From the NCBI GenBank assembly GCA_023269825.1, contig JAGDWI010000001.1, positions 368,492-432,491 of the forward strand: a stretch of DNA of 64,000 nucleotides, written 5' to 3'. The translations under genes were made by a program, and so were the position numbers. Origin of the DNA: Desulfurococcaceae archaeon (GTDB lineage: Archaea; Thermoproteota; Thermoprotei_A; Sulfolobales; Desulfurococcaceae). The notes below the pieces were generated by a model that saw only the letters and a list, made by a program, of their open reading frames with translations, had not been told where the DNA came from and did no database searches. Positions 1-9,425 of this stretch are shown piece after piece; within the stretch, counting starts at the first letter, position 1, and each line of letters begins with the position of its first letter.

Positions 1-1
1 G

Positions 2-1369
2 TACTATGAACTCTATAATACAAGGTCGATTAGACCAGTATTACAGAGAATTAAAATGAAGAGTGCTCTAGAATACTGGAGCAGCGATGAATTACCAGTA
101 GCAAAGTATACATGGGTTTATGGCCCCAAGAAGCCAAGAGATCAGGTTAGATCCAGGGAAATACCGCCCGAGAACGTTGAACTCAAAAACCTCGTAGAGA
201 AAGGAATAGTGTCACTGATGGAACCCGTGGAAATACAAGACGTGTTCGATGTCAATAAGTTATCTGAAGATGCTGATGCATATATTGTTGGCGACATGGA
301 GGACTGGCTCACTGATGAAGAACTTCTTGAAGCTATAGCACGTAAAGGTAAACCTTTAATAGCTGAATGGGATCAATGGGGGTACAGTGTACATGGAAGA
401 CTCTCAAGATTTAGATTAAACAGGTTCAAGGGAGCCAAGTACATTGTACCCATGGGCTACGAGGAAGTATACGATGTGATTAGGGCTCTACGTGCACTCA
501 GATATCTTAAATATCTCAGAGTACTATATATCGGGGAGTATCCTCCTCGAAGCGTGACAGTTCCAAGGGATATATCGCTCGAAGCGATTGAGGGAAAATT
601 CGGCTTGAAAATTACTAAAATAAACTTGAGCGAGTACCTTGAAGCATTGAAGAAAGTAGAGCCTGAGGAAGCAGGTGAAGTTGCTGATCAATGGATGAGA
701 AAATACCGTGTCGCGGAGAATTTAAGAAAAGATTTCGCGGACTACGCGAAGATATACATTGGAACAAAGAAACTACTTGAAAAACACAATGCCAATGCAC
801 TGACGCTGGAGTGCCCCGCTCTCCCAGATATTAAGTATGTTCCTTGCTTGGCTTTCTCCATGTTGCTAGATGAGGGAATACCAGCAGGGTGTGAAGCTGA
901 TTTACCCGCTCTACTAACTATGATCTTTCTAATGACTGCATCCGGTGACACTGCATTCATGGGTAATCTAAATGAGAACGTTACACACTGGGATATAGAA
1001 CATAATATTGTTACAATAAACCATGACGTCGTTCCCCCGAGTTATAGTTGTCCAGGCTGCAGTTACATTATCAAGGACTACCATGACATGGGAATAGGTA
1101 CAACGCCCTACACTGAACTACAAGCCGGATTAAAAGTTACATTAGCAGGTATGCACTGGAATATGGATAAAATTTGGGCAACACGTGGAGAAGTCATTAG
1201 TACGCATGATACAGTTCACTGCAGGATAACAGTTCGAGTTAAAGTAAGTGATGCGAAGAGAGTGAGTCGTAACGCTTTTGGACACCACATGGTGTTAATT
1301 AGAGGAGACTATGTTAACACATTGAAAACACTGGCTCAACTACTTGATCTAGAGTTCTATGAGTTCTAA
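2..1369 (+). CDS. L-fucose/L-arabinose isomerase-like protein, 5' end cut by window
   Basis: The protein resembles the C-terminal part of the L-fucose/L-arabinose isomerase fold family (COG2407), which interconverts aldoses and ketoses with a divalent metal. Visible signs are the acidic stretch CEADLPALLTM with an earlier TLECPALP segment, and a His-rich C-terminal part (WDIEHN, HDTVHCR). The first ATG is at 56, but the frame is open without a stop from base 2 (it reads YYELYNTRSIRPVLQRIK before that Met), so the true start very probably lies outside the window. It precedes a sugar ABC transporter on the same strand, which fits a role in sugar use. The substrate is not determined. Confidence 0.7.
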   Translation, partial: YYELYNTRSIRPVLQRIKMKSALEYWSSDELPVAKYTWVYGPKKPRDQVRSREIPPENVELKNLVEKGIVSLMEPVEIQDVFDVNKLSEDADAYIVGDMEDWLTDEELLEAIARKGKPLIAEWDQWGYSVHGRLSRFRLNRFKGAKYIVPMGYEEVYDVIRALRALRYLKYLRVLYIGEYPPRSVTVPRDISLEAIEGKFGLKITKINLSEYLEALKKVEPEEAGEVADQWMRKYRVAENLRKDFADYAKIYIGTKKLLEKHNANALTLECPALPDIKYVPCLAFSMLLDEGIPAGCEADLPALLTMIFLMTASGDTAFMGNLNENVTHWDIEHNIVTINHDVVPPSYSCPGCSYIIKDYHDMGIGTTPYTELQAGLKVTLAGMHWNMDKIWATRGEVISTHDTVHCRITVRVKVSDAKRVSRNAFGHHMVLIRGDYVNTLKTLAQLLDLEFYEF

Positions 1370-1425
1370 AGCGAAAAATTGTATACTTACCTATATACCA
1401 TATATATTTCCTATACGCGAAAAGA

Positions 1426-1451
1426 CTTATAAGTTTCTGGATCCTTATATA
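1426..1451 (+). promoter_or_regulatory. Probable TATA elements before the sugar-binding protein gene
   Basis: Two archaeal TATA-like boxes, CTTATAAG at 1426-1433 and CTTATATAG near 1444-1452, lie 30-60 bases before the ATG at 1485. Either would place transcription start some 10-30 bases before the gene, so the transporter probably has its own promoter even though the isomerase is just upstream. Confidence 0.4.
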
Positions 1452-1484
1452 GTACTTGAAAGGTGTGTTATATAGGCGGATACT

Positions 1485-2576
1485 ATGACTACTCAACCTA
1501 AAGGAATACCCACCTCGGTTTTCATAATTGTTATAATCCTGGTTGCAGTAATAGCGGGAGTAGTGGGATACTTTTCAGCGCCTAAACCCACAGAAGGAGT
1601 TGCACCTGGAGCAACAGCTACAATAACAACCACTCTAACTCAGACCGTAACAACTACTCCAACTCTACCTGGCACCGGGTTAACAATATATTGGATAGGT
1701 GGAGGAGCCGGAGATCCATTCGACGCGAGATTATATAAGGGAGCTACAGATGCAGCTAATCTACTCGGAGTGAAACTAATTTATGTTCACACGGAGTGGG
1801 ATCCAGCAAAAATGGTGGAAGAATTCACTAAGGCGATAGCTGCTCGACCCGATGGAATTGTAGTTATGGGTCATCCCGGTCTCGATGCTCTAAAACCATT
1901 ATTTGAGCAAGCAGCTAATAACGGTATACTCGTAACCCTTGCTAATGTAGATATACCTGAGCTGAGAGAGAAATACTGGTATACTGGGTACGTTGGTCAA
2001 AACTTATATCAATCTGGGTATACTTTATGTAAAACAGCTGTTGAAAAATACAGTAATGTTCTTAAAGCAGGCGTAAGGGCGGCCATATTCTCTGGTAGCT
2101 GGGAGCAACCGGCTCGTGCACTACGTGCCGTTGGATGCGAGGATGCTTTAAAAGAAGCAGGTTTAGTTGTTGACAGAGTATCGCATCCACCGGCAGTCTA
2201 CGGTAGTCCCTCAGAGGGAACAACTTATGTAACAGGGTACTTAGCAGCTCACCCAGATGTTAAATTAATAGTGTTTGATGGAGGCGGTACTACAGCTGCT
2301 GCCGCTGATTACATGAGATCAGCTGGGAAGAAACCAGGTGAAATAATAGTAATTGGGTTTGATTTAACGCCTGGATCAGTACAAGGAATTAAAGATGGAT
2401 ATGTGCAAATGGTTATTGATCAGCAACCTTACTTACAGGGATTCATGACTGTTCTAAACCTAGTACTCAGCAAGAAATACGGTTTCCAGGGCTTATACAT
2501 AGATACTGGAGGATCAATCGTTGATAGTAGTAATGTTGGATTAGTGGAGAAACTTGTTTCAGAGGGATATCGTTAA
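1485..2576 (+). CDS. Sugar ABC transporter substrate-binding protein (RbsB-like)
   Basis: This is a periplasmic-binding-protein-like receptor of the ribose/galactose type (Peripla_BP_4), the extracellular sugar catcher of an ABC importer. Residues about 10-30 form one hydrophobic anchor or signal segment (VFIIVIILVAVIAGVVGYF). A Thr/Ser/Pro-rich stalk (about 40-65) follows, as is usual in archaeal binding proteins, and then the type I binding fold, with typical strands such as GIVVMGHPG, ILVTLANVD and LIVFDGGG. It is followed by the ATPase (2659) and permease (3475) genes, forming one operon. The ligand is unknown; the neighbouring isomerase suggests a pentose or deoxyhexose. Confidence 0.85.
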   Translation: MTTQPKGIPTSVFIIVIILVAVIAGVVGYFSAPKPTEGVAPGATATITTTLTQTVTTTPTLPGTGLTIYWIGGGAGDPFDARLYKGATDAANLLGVKLIYVHTEWDPAKMVEEFTKAIAARPDGIVVMGHPGLDALKPLFEQAANNGILVTLANVDIPELREKYWYTGYVGQNLYQSGYTLCKTAVEKYSNVLKAGVRAAIFSGSWEQPARALRAVGCEDALKEAGLVVDRVSHPPAVYGSPSEGTTYVTGYLAAHPDVKLIVFDGGGTTAAAADYMRSAGKKPGEIIVIGFDLTPGSVQGIKDGYVQMVIDQQPYLQGFMTVLNLVLSKKYGFQGLYIDTGGSIVDSSNVGLVEKLVSEGYR

Positions 2577-2658
2577 ATTGAAAATATTCTTATTTTTTCT
2601 CTTTCTTTTCCTCTATCTCCATGTGATTATGTTTGTTGTTAAAATGTGGTGAGTAGCT

Positions 2659-3456
2659 TTGAGTACGAAGAATATTGTTGAAATGCGCAATATTGTTAAA
2701 AGATTTGGCTCGGTAGTGGCACTTAGAGGAGTAGATTTCTACGTGAGGGAAAACGAAGTAGTAGGTTTAGTTGGAGATAACGGTGCTGGAAAATCTACAC
2801 TCGTGAAGATATTGTTTGGTATTCATGCACCAGACGAAGGAGAAATCATTATTAAAGGAATGAAATTCAAGAAACTAACTCCGAAATTAGCCTATGAACT
2901 AGGCATAGTTCTCATACATCAAGAACGTACGCTATGCACTAATCACCCTATATGGAGAAACATTTTCATGGGCAGAGAGATCACAAATAAACTAGGATTT
3001 CTAAGAATCGATGACATGAAGAAAATCGCTTATGAAAGCTTATCGCAACTCGAGTTAACTAGGATGCCTGTTGAAACACCTGTGAAGTATCTATCGGGCG
3101 GGTATCAACAAGGAGTACAGATATCTAGGGCTCTTGTTTTTGAAGCAGACCTAGTCATTCTGGATGAACCAACAGTCGCACTAAGTCTCGCAGAAACGCA
3201 GAGAGTGCTTGAATACGTAAACGAGTTGAAGAAGAAAGGTAAATCCGCTGTATTCATAAGTCATAATATATACCATGTTTACCCTGTCGCTGATAGGTTC
3301 GTGATACTGGATAAAGGTAGAGTTGTGGCTGAATTCTACAAGGAGAATTTAACACCGGAAGACCTCACGGAGATAATGATTTCTATTGCTAGAACAGGCA
3401 GTGTTCCCGAGAAGTACAAGGAATTAAACCTATATAGGAAATCGCAGCTTACCTAG
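2659..3456 (+). CDS. Sugar ABC transporter ATP-binding protein, single-domain
   Basis: This ABC ATPase of the carbohydrate-uptake type powers import by the neighbouring permease. Walker A is GDNGAGKST, the Q-loop is IHQE, the signature is LSGGYQQGVQISRA, Walker B is LVILDEPT and the H-loop is FISHN. Its 265 residues are half the size of RbsA/XylG proteins with two ATPase domains, so it resembles FrcA-type single-domain subunits and must act as a homodimer. The start is TTG at 2659, preceded by GGTGAG at 2648-2653. Confidence 0.88.
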   Translation: MSTKNIVEMRNIVKRFGSVVALRGVDFYVRENEVVGLVGDNGAGKSTLVKILFGIHAPDEGEIIIKGMKFKKLTPKLAYELGIVLIHQERTLCTNHPIWRNIFMGREITNKLGFLRIDDMKKIAYESLSQLELTRMPVETPVKYLSGGYQQGVQISRALVFEADLVILDEPTVALSLAETQRVLEYVNELKKKGKSAVFISHNIYHVYPVADRFVILDKGRVVAEFYKENLTPEDLTEIMISIARTGSVPEKYKELNLYRKSQLT

Positions 3457-3474
3457 CCATTTTAGGTGATATTG

Positions 3475-4515
3475 ATGACTGCGATCCATGAGTTGAAAGG
3501 AGTTAGGGGAATAATATCTGATTATAAATTACAAGTAGTTATAACGGCTATATTTTTTGCAATATGGTTTGCTTTCTACGTTTTAAATCCAAGTGCTTTC
3601 ACTAATCCATTTACATATACTTCATTAATGAGCATTTCACCGTATACAATTATCCCAGCTATTAGCTTAACGCTCGTAATAATAACGGGGGAAATAGATT
3701 TATCTTTCTCATCTATAATGGCTCTAGGTCCACTAATTATGGCGATGACTTGGCAAGCGCAAGGCGAAGCATCACTTCTAGGAGTTATACTGGGATTACT
3801 TGCTGGTTTAGGAGCTGGACTGTTCAACGGTATCTTAATAACTAAACTAGGTATTCCATCATTAATTGCAACAATAGGTACCACTTTCCTATGGAGAGGC
3901 GTAGTTTTAGTTGCTACACAGGGTTTCAGTATTCCACTGGGACAATACAGGGATTCCATGGTCTTCAGCGCACTAGTCGGGTGGCTAGGAGGTATACCAG
4001 TTCAATTCCTGTGGACTATTGGATTAGCAATAATCTTCTGGTTGATTCTGAACAGGCATAGGTTCGGCGCATACATTTACTACATAGGAGATAACAGAGT
4101 AGCAGCTCAAATGGTGGGTATAAATGTCGACAGGGTATTAATATCTGTTTACGCTATACATGGGTTAATTGCCGCTTTCGCAGGTATAATTAACACTCTT
4201 GGAATGGCTACTTTTTGGCCAACTCTTGGAGATATTTACATGTTGAAATCTGTGTCATCAGTTGTAATAGGTGGAACACCAGTAACCGGCGGATTAGGTA
4301 CAATTTATGGAACCTTTATTGGTGGATTGATCCTAGAATTCATAGAAATGGGGGTATTGACATCGGGAGTGACTGGGTTCTGGATAAGATTAGTCCACGG
4401 GGTTGTAATAATAGTTGCACTGGCAGCACAAGGAATACTTAGAAGAAGGGAAATAATTAGAGCAAGAGTAATGAGGTTAATAACTACGCAGGCAACTCAG
4501 CAATCAACTAGCTAA
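3475..4515 (+). CDS. Sugar ABC transporter permease (RbsC-like)
   Basis: A polytopic membrane protein of the BPD_transp_2 (RbsC/XylH) family, with about nine to ten hydrophobic segments and the family stretch SSVVIGGTPVTGGLGT that contacts the ATPase. It forms the membrane channel of the importer encoded by the two preceding genes. The frame can also begin at GTG 3466, but ATG 3475 is preferred because GGTGAT (3466-3471) lies three bases before it as a Shine-Dalgarno. The gene is separated from the ATPase gene by fewer than 20 bases. Confidence 0.85.
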   Translation: MTAIHELKGVRGIISDYKLQVVITAIFFAIWFAFYVLNPSAFTNPFTYTSLMSISPYTIIPAISLTLVIITGEIDLSFSSIMALGPLIMAMTWQAQGEASLLGVILGLLAGLGAGLFNGILITKLGIPSLIATIGTTFLWRGVVLVATQGFSIPLGQYRDSMVFSALVGWLGGIPVQFLWTIGLAIIFWLILNRHRFGAYIYYIGDNRVAAQMVGINVDRVLISVYAIHGLIAAFAGIINTLGMATFWPTLGDIYMLKSVSSVVIGGTPVTGGLGTIYGTFIGGLILEFIEMGVLTSGVTGFWIRLVHGVVIIVALAAQGILRRREIIRARVMRLITTQATQQSTS

Positions 4516-4653
4516 GAGAAGGAAATCACATAGAAACACGTTATATGGATTTTTCACATATTTCACAATACTTGTAGATCAATACCAGTAGGTGTGAACA
4601 TGTTTTACATAATTTTAATTTGGTGAATAAATAAATTATACCAATTCCTCAAT

Positions 4654-4673
4654 AATCAGAGGTTCCTCTGATT
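4654..4673. repeat. Perfect 9-bp inverted repeat with 2-base loop
   Basis: AATCAGAGG and CCTCTGATT are exact reverse complements separated by TT. The palindrome lies 140 bases beyond the permease stop and just beyond the 3' end of the minus-strand pseudogene. It could be a bidirectional transcription end or an operator. No T-run follows immediately. Confidence 0.5.
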
Positions 4674-4688
4674 TAAGCACATGAAGTA

Positions 4689-5405
4689 TTACTTGGGAAC
4701 ACTAGGTATAAATAATGAAGGGAACACTAGGTATAAATAATGAAGTGGATGAAAATTATTCATTGTCCGACTCAATATTTGCTTAAATGCAGTAATGATT
4801 TCGTTTTCTAGTATAGAGTGACTCTCGAAGCGTTGATTCGAGTCCTTGGTTAACGTATATACCCAGTATACCATAAAGAGCCCTGTTGTCAATGTTAATA
4901 TAAAGTATGGCAATGTACTTCTATCTGGTACCACTATGAATTCTTCAAGCCTCCCTGTAAATGAAGGTAGTCTCCCTCCTACTTCACCGAGTAGCTCGGA
5001 AATCAGAGGTTTCTCTCTAGCAGAGTTTTCCCTAAAATCTTTGTTTAGGAAGCAAAATACATGAACTATGTACAGTGGTAAGATGATCAATATTGTATTA
5101 GCTAAAGCATTTCTTATTCCGGAGTTAACTACTCGCAGCTCGTTGAGTCTAGATTTAACTGCGTGAATTCTCTTGAATTATGTCCTTCTGAAGCGCTCGT
5201 TCCTTCCATCAACCCATTCGTATACAACGTAGAGGTTAAGGAACATTCCTGCAATAAATAACATCAAATTCGTTGTTAGTAGAATGAACACTGTAGAATG
5301 TACAAGTGTTCCTATGAAACCCATAGTCATTAACAATAAGCCAACACTGCTTAAAATAGCTGGAATAAATGGAAGAATGGCATCCTGTAATCCCTGAACT
5401 TTGAC
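4689..5405 (-). pseudogene. Membrane protein gene broken by one in-frame TAA (DUF4234-like?)
   Basis: On the minus strand one frame is open from 5405 to 4689 except for a TAA at complement(5178..5180). Before the stop it reads two membrane segments and then EWVDGRNERFRRT. After it come FKRIHAVKSRLNELRV, a membrane segment, a soluble loop, another membrane segment (YFILTLTTGLFMVYWVYTL) and TKDSNQRFESHSILENEI. The two halves share a pattern of membrane helix followed by charged (N)xRF, reminiscent of DUF4234-type archaeal membrane proteins; that name is a guess. No clear start codon remains at the 5' end. A single GAA to TAA change would explain the break. The function is unknown. Confidence 0.6.
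4695..4744. repeat. Perfect 25-bp tandem duplication
   Basis: Bases 4695-4719 and 4720-4744 are identical. The repeat lies at the 3' end of a decayed minus-strand gene, so its last codons are probably not original. The unit begins GGGAACACTAGG. Confidence 0.9.
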
Positions 5406-5543
5406 TTATTAATTAACTCCTCTGATCTCCTGAGGAGAGCTTTAATTCTTTCTTAACTTGATATTAATGACTCCCCCTATTAGATAAACGCGTTCAATAA
5501 TATTTAAACAATACTAATGGTTCAATTTACTATTAGAAAGTTT

Positions 5544-6212
5544 TCACGGTAATATAGAGTACGGTGTAAATCTCTTTAACACCATATTTAAACCAAATAG
5601 CATTAAGATCAATCCAAGCGCTATCATGAGAAGAGAATGGCCTCTTGAACCCATGATCCTGGATCCCCTGTTACCTGTCTCAGCTAATAAGATAAGCCAT
5701 AGGTAATCCAGCCACAGGTGACTCATAAGCAACAATAATAAACCAAATACACCAAGTTTTATGGAAAATGAAACAAGCTCCAAGCCTATGCTCAGCCACC
5801 ATAATAGAAACCACACGTTTAAACCAGTGAATAGAACCCCGATTAAGACAGGGTTCCTTAAATTAGGAGGCGTCTTAGTGTTTGAACCATTACTGTCACC
5901 GCTTATGTATCTAAATCCTTCCCTAATTGTTGATACAGCAAAGTATAATACGATTATTGAACCCATCAATGTTAGTGCATCTCCAATAACACTATCTAAT
6001 GCTGCTTTAGCGTATGAGAAAAAGTAGAACAATAGAGTTACGTAGGTTACTTCAACTAAAGTATGACCAAAAGCTACTTGAAACCCGCTTCTCCAACCGT
6101 TCCTGGAACCAAGCGCTATAGTTGCAACAGTTAAAGGCCCTGGGCTTAAAGCACCAGATGCGGACACCAATACTGTTAAGTAGACTAATCTCAAAGCATC
6201 ATCAAGCACCAT
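5544..6212 (-). CDS. LysE/RhtB-family amino-acid exporter
   Basis: A six-helix membrane protein of the LysE translocator family, which exports amino acids or small metabolites. It has the N-terminal family motif ALSPGPLTVATIALG followed by SRNGWRSGF, and the usual length of just over 200 residues. The start is the ATG at 6212. It lies just downstream of the TRAP transporter operon on the same strand (50-base gap), so it may be co-transcribed. The substrate cannot be read from sequence. Confidence 0.85.
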   Translation of the reverse strand: MVLDDALRLVYLTVLVSASGALSPGPLTVATIALGSRNGWRSGFQVAFGHTLVEVTYVTLLFYFFSYAKAALDSVIGDALTLMGSIIVLYFAVSTIREGFRYISGDSNGSNTKTPPNLRNPVLIGVLFTGLNVWFLLWWLSIGLELVSFSIKLGVFGLLLLLMSHLWLDYLWLILLAETGNRGSRIMGSRGHSLLMIALGLILMLFGLNMVLKRFTPYSILP

Positions 6213-6261
6213 GAGTTATCACTCTGCTTCATTGTTATTTCTCAATTAATAATACGGGGTT

Positions 6262-7575
6262 TTAATAACCAGTAAGCAGCTTAACTGGTATCAATATTAT
6301 ATCAGGGTACATAATGAAAAGGATGGTTAACCCTAATTCAATAGTTAAGAACGGAAATATTGATTCGAAGATTTTCGACATTGGCACTTCAGGTACTACG
6401 CCCTTGAACAAGTATACTCCCATAGCTACGGGAGGCGTTAGGAAACCTGTCATTAAAGCAAAGCAGAAAATATTGCCCCACCATAATGGATCTAAACCAA
6501 GACTGCGAATAATGTAATCTGATATAGGGCCTGCAATAGTTGCTACGGAAGAAGTCTCCATGAACATCCCGAGGAAAACAACAAGCATAACTAGTATTAG
6601 GGGTGCAAGTAATTCAGCTCTTGGAATTGAGAGCAGAACGCTGGTAATAGTTGAGTAACCACCAGTAATTGAGAAAACGGATCCAAATGCGACTGCACCG
6701 CTTATTATCCATCCAACCATTGCCGAGAGCTTTATTGTCGTCAACAAGGATTCCCTTATGATCCTCCAGTTTAATCTACCCGTTGACAAAGCATAGAGTA
6801 ATACAGCTAATGCACCCATCCCAGATGCCTCTGTGGGTGTAGCCATACCCGTGAAAATTGAACCAAGCACGGATATAACTATTATTACAGGCGGAATTAA
6901 ACCAATTAAATTGAGGGCTTTCTCTCTGCGTGGAGCTTCAACAGTGATTTTTGGTATTTTATCTTTATTCACGATACAGTAGAATAAAATATAAATTGTC
7001 GCTATCACCGTCAATATCGTGCCCATAACTAATCCACCTGCAAATAACTTTACTACAGGTACACCAGTCATTGATCCATATATAACCATGTTTAAACTTG
7101 GAGGTATTAGTTGAGGTAAAGTACCAGCGAACACTGTTATACCAATGGAAATATCGTCTGCTTCTGGATAAGTTTTCCTCAGCACAGGGTATACTACTAA
7201 AGCAATACTTACAACGCCTGCAGCTGCTACACTGGACATAGCTCCAATAATGTAACCCATTAATAATGCAACGATTAGTAATGATCCTCGTACTCCACCA
7301 ACAATGTCTCTGATGGCTCTATAGATGTCTTCAACGATACCGGATTTCTCGAGTAAAGTAGACATAAATACGAACATTGGAACAGCTACAAGAGTGAAAT
7401 TATTCATTGTTGACCAGAAGGCTTGGAAAACAAGGTCCAGTGAGCTCCAACCAAGGATCAGTAGTCCAAATAGTATGGCTGTAAATAGTAGAGAGAAAGA
7501 AACAGGTACACCAGCCAAGAGGAGAGCAAGTAGTAAAATGAACATTAGGAAAGGAGTTAAATTCATGGTAGCCAT
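6262..7575 (-). CDS. dctM: TRAP transporter large permease (DctM)
   Basis: The large, roughly twelve-helix subunit of a tripartite ATP-independent periplasmic transporter, which couples ion gradients to uptake of carboxylates or related solutes. Family features are the N-terminal LLALLLAGVPVSFSLLF and the internal GATATPTEA-type segment (GMATPTEASGMGAL). The length of 437 residues is typical. ATG 7575 is preceded by a GAGGT-like ribosome site. It follows dctQ by ten bases. Confidence 0.9.
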   Translation of the reverse strand: MATMNLTPFLMFILLLALLLAGVPVSFSLLFTAILFGLLILGWSSLDLVFQAFWSTMNNFTLVAVPMFVFMSTLLEKSGIVEDIYRAIRDIVGGVRGSLLIVALLMGYIIGAMSSVAAAGVVSIALVVYPVLRKTYPEADDISIGITVFAGTLPQLIPPSLNMVIYGSMTGVPVVKLFAGGLVMGTILTVIATIYILFYCIVNKDKIPKITVEAPRREKALNLIGLIPPVIIVISVLGSIFTGMATPTEASGMGALAVLLYALSTGRLNWRIIRESLLTTIKLSAMVGWIISGAVAFGSVFSITGGYSTITSVLLSIPRAELLAPLILVMLVVFLGMFMETSSVATIAGPISDYIIRSLGLDPLWWGNIFCFALMTGFLTPPVAMGVYLFKGVVPEVPMSKIFESIFPFLTIELGLTILFIMYPDIILIPVKLLTGY

Positions 7576-7585
7576 GCACGGTACC

Positions 7586-8059
7586 TCATCGGGATTTTAA
7601 CTCATTTATTATCACTGATGAAACCTGGATAGCGGCGAGTATGAATGTGAAAACCAGTAGCCACTTATACCACCATATTGGAGGCGAGTATAAGGGGATC
7701 GTTGAATCCAGCTCATTACTAATATATGATCTCCACGCGAGTTGCAGAGAATTAGGTAACACTATGATCAAGCACAGTAAACAAATAACTAAACCCATAA
7801 TATCCATTATTCTCCTAGTTCTATGTGCAGTATTTGTGTATAATACGTCTACCCGTATATGTGATTTCTCATACAACGCGTATCCAAATCCAAGAAGGAA
7901 AATTATTCCCCAGAGCCATATGGATATGAAATAAGAACGCACATCTGGAGCACGTAGAATGTACCTCATAATAGTAGAGTAGACGGTTAAAACCATTAAT
8001 AGTAATACACAGAGAAATAAGGTCGCATTGATAAAGGCATACGTCACTTTCTTAATCAC
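7586..8059 (-). CDS. dctQ: TRAP transporter small permease (DctQ)
   Basis: A 157-residue protein with four hydrophobic segments, including the DctQ-typical segment LWGIIFLLGFGYALYEKSHI and RVDVLY. It forms the membrane complex with DctM. The start is GTG at 8059, overlapping the dctP stop as GTGA, which suggests translational coupling. Confidence 0.85.
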   Translation of the reverse strand: MIKKVTYAFINATLFLCVLLLMVLTVYSTIMRYILRAPDVRSYFISIWLWGIIFLLGFGYALYEKSHIRVDVLYTNTAHRTRRIMDIMGLVICLLCLIIVLPNSLQLAWRSYISNELDSTIPLYSPPIWWYKWLLVFTFILAAIQVSSVIINELKSR

Positions 8060-9198
8060 ATTAAACCAGCCCTCTTTAAATCATTTTCAACAGCACTTGC
8101 CCATTCCATGTAACCTAGTTGCCTCCAAACATCCACCATTGCGATGATGAATTCCCTTGCATCATTACTCTGTTTCGCTAGATCCACGTAGATTTGAGTT
8201 GATATATTTACTATTAGTTTCGCCTCCTCGGTAGTAATGGTTGTTATTATTGCTCCCGATTGTTTCCATAATTCACGTGCTTCAAAGTACCCCCAGTGAT
8301 ACATTAACTCCACGGCATATTTCCACGTAGCGTTAATGGCTATTAGAACAGCTTGCTTCAAGTCAATCGGTAAATTACTCCAAGCGTTGGGGTTAACTAT
8401 CAAGAAGTTATCCATGTATGTTTGCGAGTGTAATGAGTAACCTGGAGGTGGTTCAAGAACGTACTTACATATTTCTTGGAACCCCATTAAGTAGTTTCCA
8501 CCATACTCACCGTACTCGAGTGCATCTATTGTTCCGAATTGTAGAGCTTGTATTATTTCACTAGGTGATATTGCAACTACTTTAGCGCCCAAGGCTTCAT
8601 ATATTTTAGCTGAAATACCTACGCTTCTAACAAGTAAACCCTTTAAATCACTCAACGAGTACACTGGTTTCCTGCTCATGAAGACTTCAACTGGAGTGAA
8701 AGCCAATGGTCCCAGTAGAATTACTCCTCTTGCTTCAACGTGTTTCCGTATAATTGGTTCAACTTTACTGTAGAGGTACAGTATCTCATCCGGAGACCTA
8801 ATCGGCCCCGGGATAGATGCACCGAGAGCCATCACGGGGTCTTCGGCAACCCAGTAACCAAGGAACACTTCAGCTAATTCAACTGTACCCCTTGATACAG
8901 CTTCAAACGTCTGTGAAACCTGGAACAATTCTCCTCCTGGATGTAGATCTATGATTAATCGCCCATTAGTCAAGTTTTCAACTAATTCAACGAAGTACTT
9001 GTCTATTTTAAACCTGGGATCACTTGTTGAAACATGAGCTGCCATGCGCCAAATAATTGGTTGATTAACTTCCCGAGTCGAAGAAGATTCAGTGTTTCCC
9101 GTTTTAACCATGGATCCGAAAATATACCCAATGTAGCCGGAAAAAATCACCATCATGGTTAAAAACACTAAGATGATATTATATTTGCTGGTTTTCAT
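8056..9198 (-). CDS. dctP: TRAP transporter substrate-binding protein (DctP)
   Basis: The extracytoplasmic solute receptor of the TRAP system. Residues about 8-30 are a signal or anchor helix (IILVFLTMMVIFSGYIGYIF). The DctP fold follows, with WRMAAH near the start, the central segment DLKGLLVRSVG holding the Arg that usually binds a carboxylate, and a hinge near ALQFGTIDALEYGEYGG. The set dctP-dctQ-dctM is complete. The 380-residue length is slightly over average because of the N-terminal anchor. The ligand is unknown. Confidence 0.88.
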   Translation of the reverse strand: MKTSKYNIILVFLTMMVIFSGYIGYIFGSMVKTGNTESSSTREVNQPIIWRMAAHVSTSDPRFKIDKYFVELVENLTNGRLIIDLHPGGELFQVSQTFEAVSRGTVELAEVFLGYWVAEDPVMALGASIPGPIRSPDEILYLYSKVEPIIRKHVEARGVILLGPLAFTPVEVFMSRKPVYSLSDLKGLLVRSVGISAKIYEALGAKVVAISPSEIIQALQFGTIDALEYGEYGGNYLMGFQEICKYVLEPPPGYSLHSQTYMDNFLIVNPNAWSNLPIDLKQAVLIAINATWKYAVELMYHWGYFEARELWKQSGAIITTITTEEAKLIVNISTQIYVDLAKQSNDAREFIIAMVDVWRQLGYMEWASAVENDLKRAGLM

Positions 9199-9230
9199 CG
9201 TGCCAAAGCCTCATTTGGTTTTCATGGTAC

Positions 9231-9240
9231 TTTATATCTC
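9231..9240 (-). promoter_or_regulatory. TATA box of the dctPQM operon
   Basis: The minus strand reads GAGATATAAA here, about 33 bases before the dctP ATG at 9198, so the transcript probably has a very short leader. The purine-rich GGAG just upstream could act as a BRE. Confidence 0.45.
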
Positions 9241-9425
9241 CACTACTTCTCAAATATTACAAGTAAAACATGGATTTAAAATATTAATAATGTGCATGAA
9301 CATGATTTAATAGATGAGGACATAGAACTAAGATCGATTCATCCAATAACTGTTATATGAACTCTTTTTATTTTAATCTATATTGATTAGAGTTGGGTTT
9401 CTTAGGAGCATTGGATGAGTAAGAG

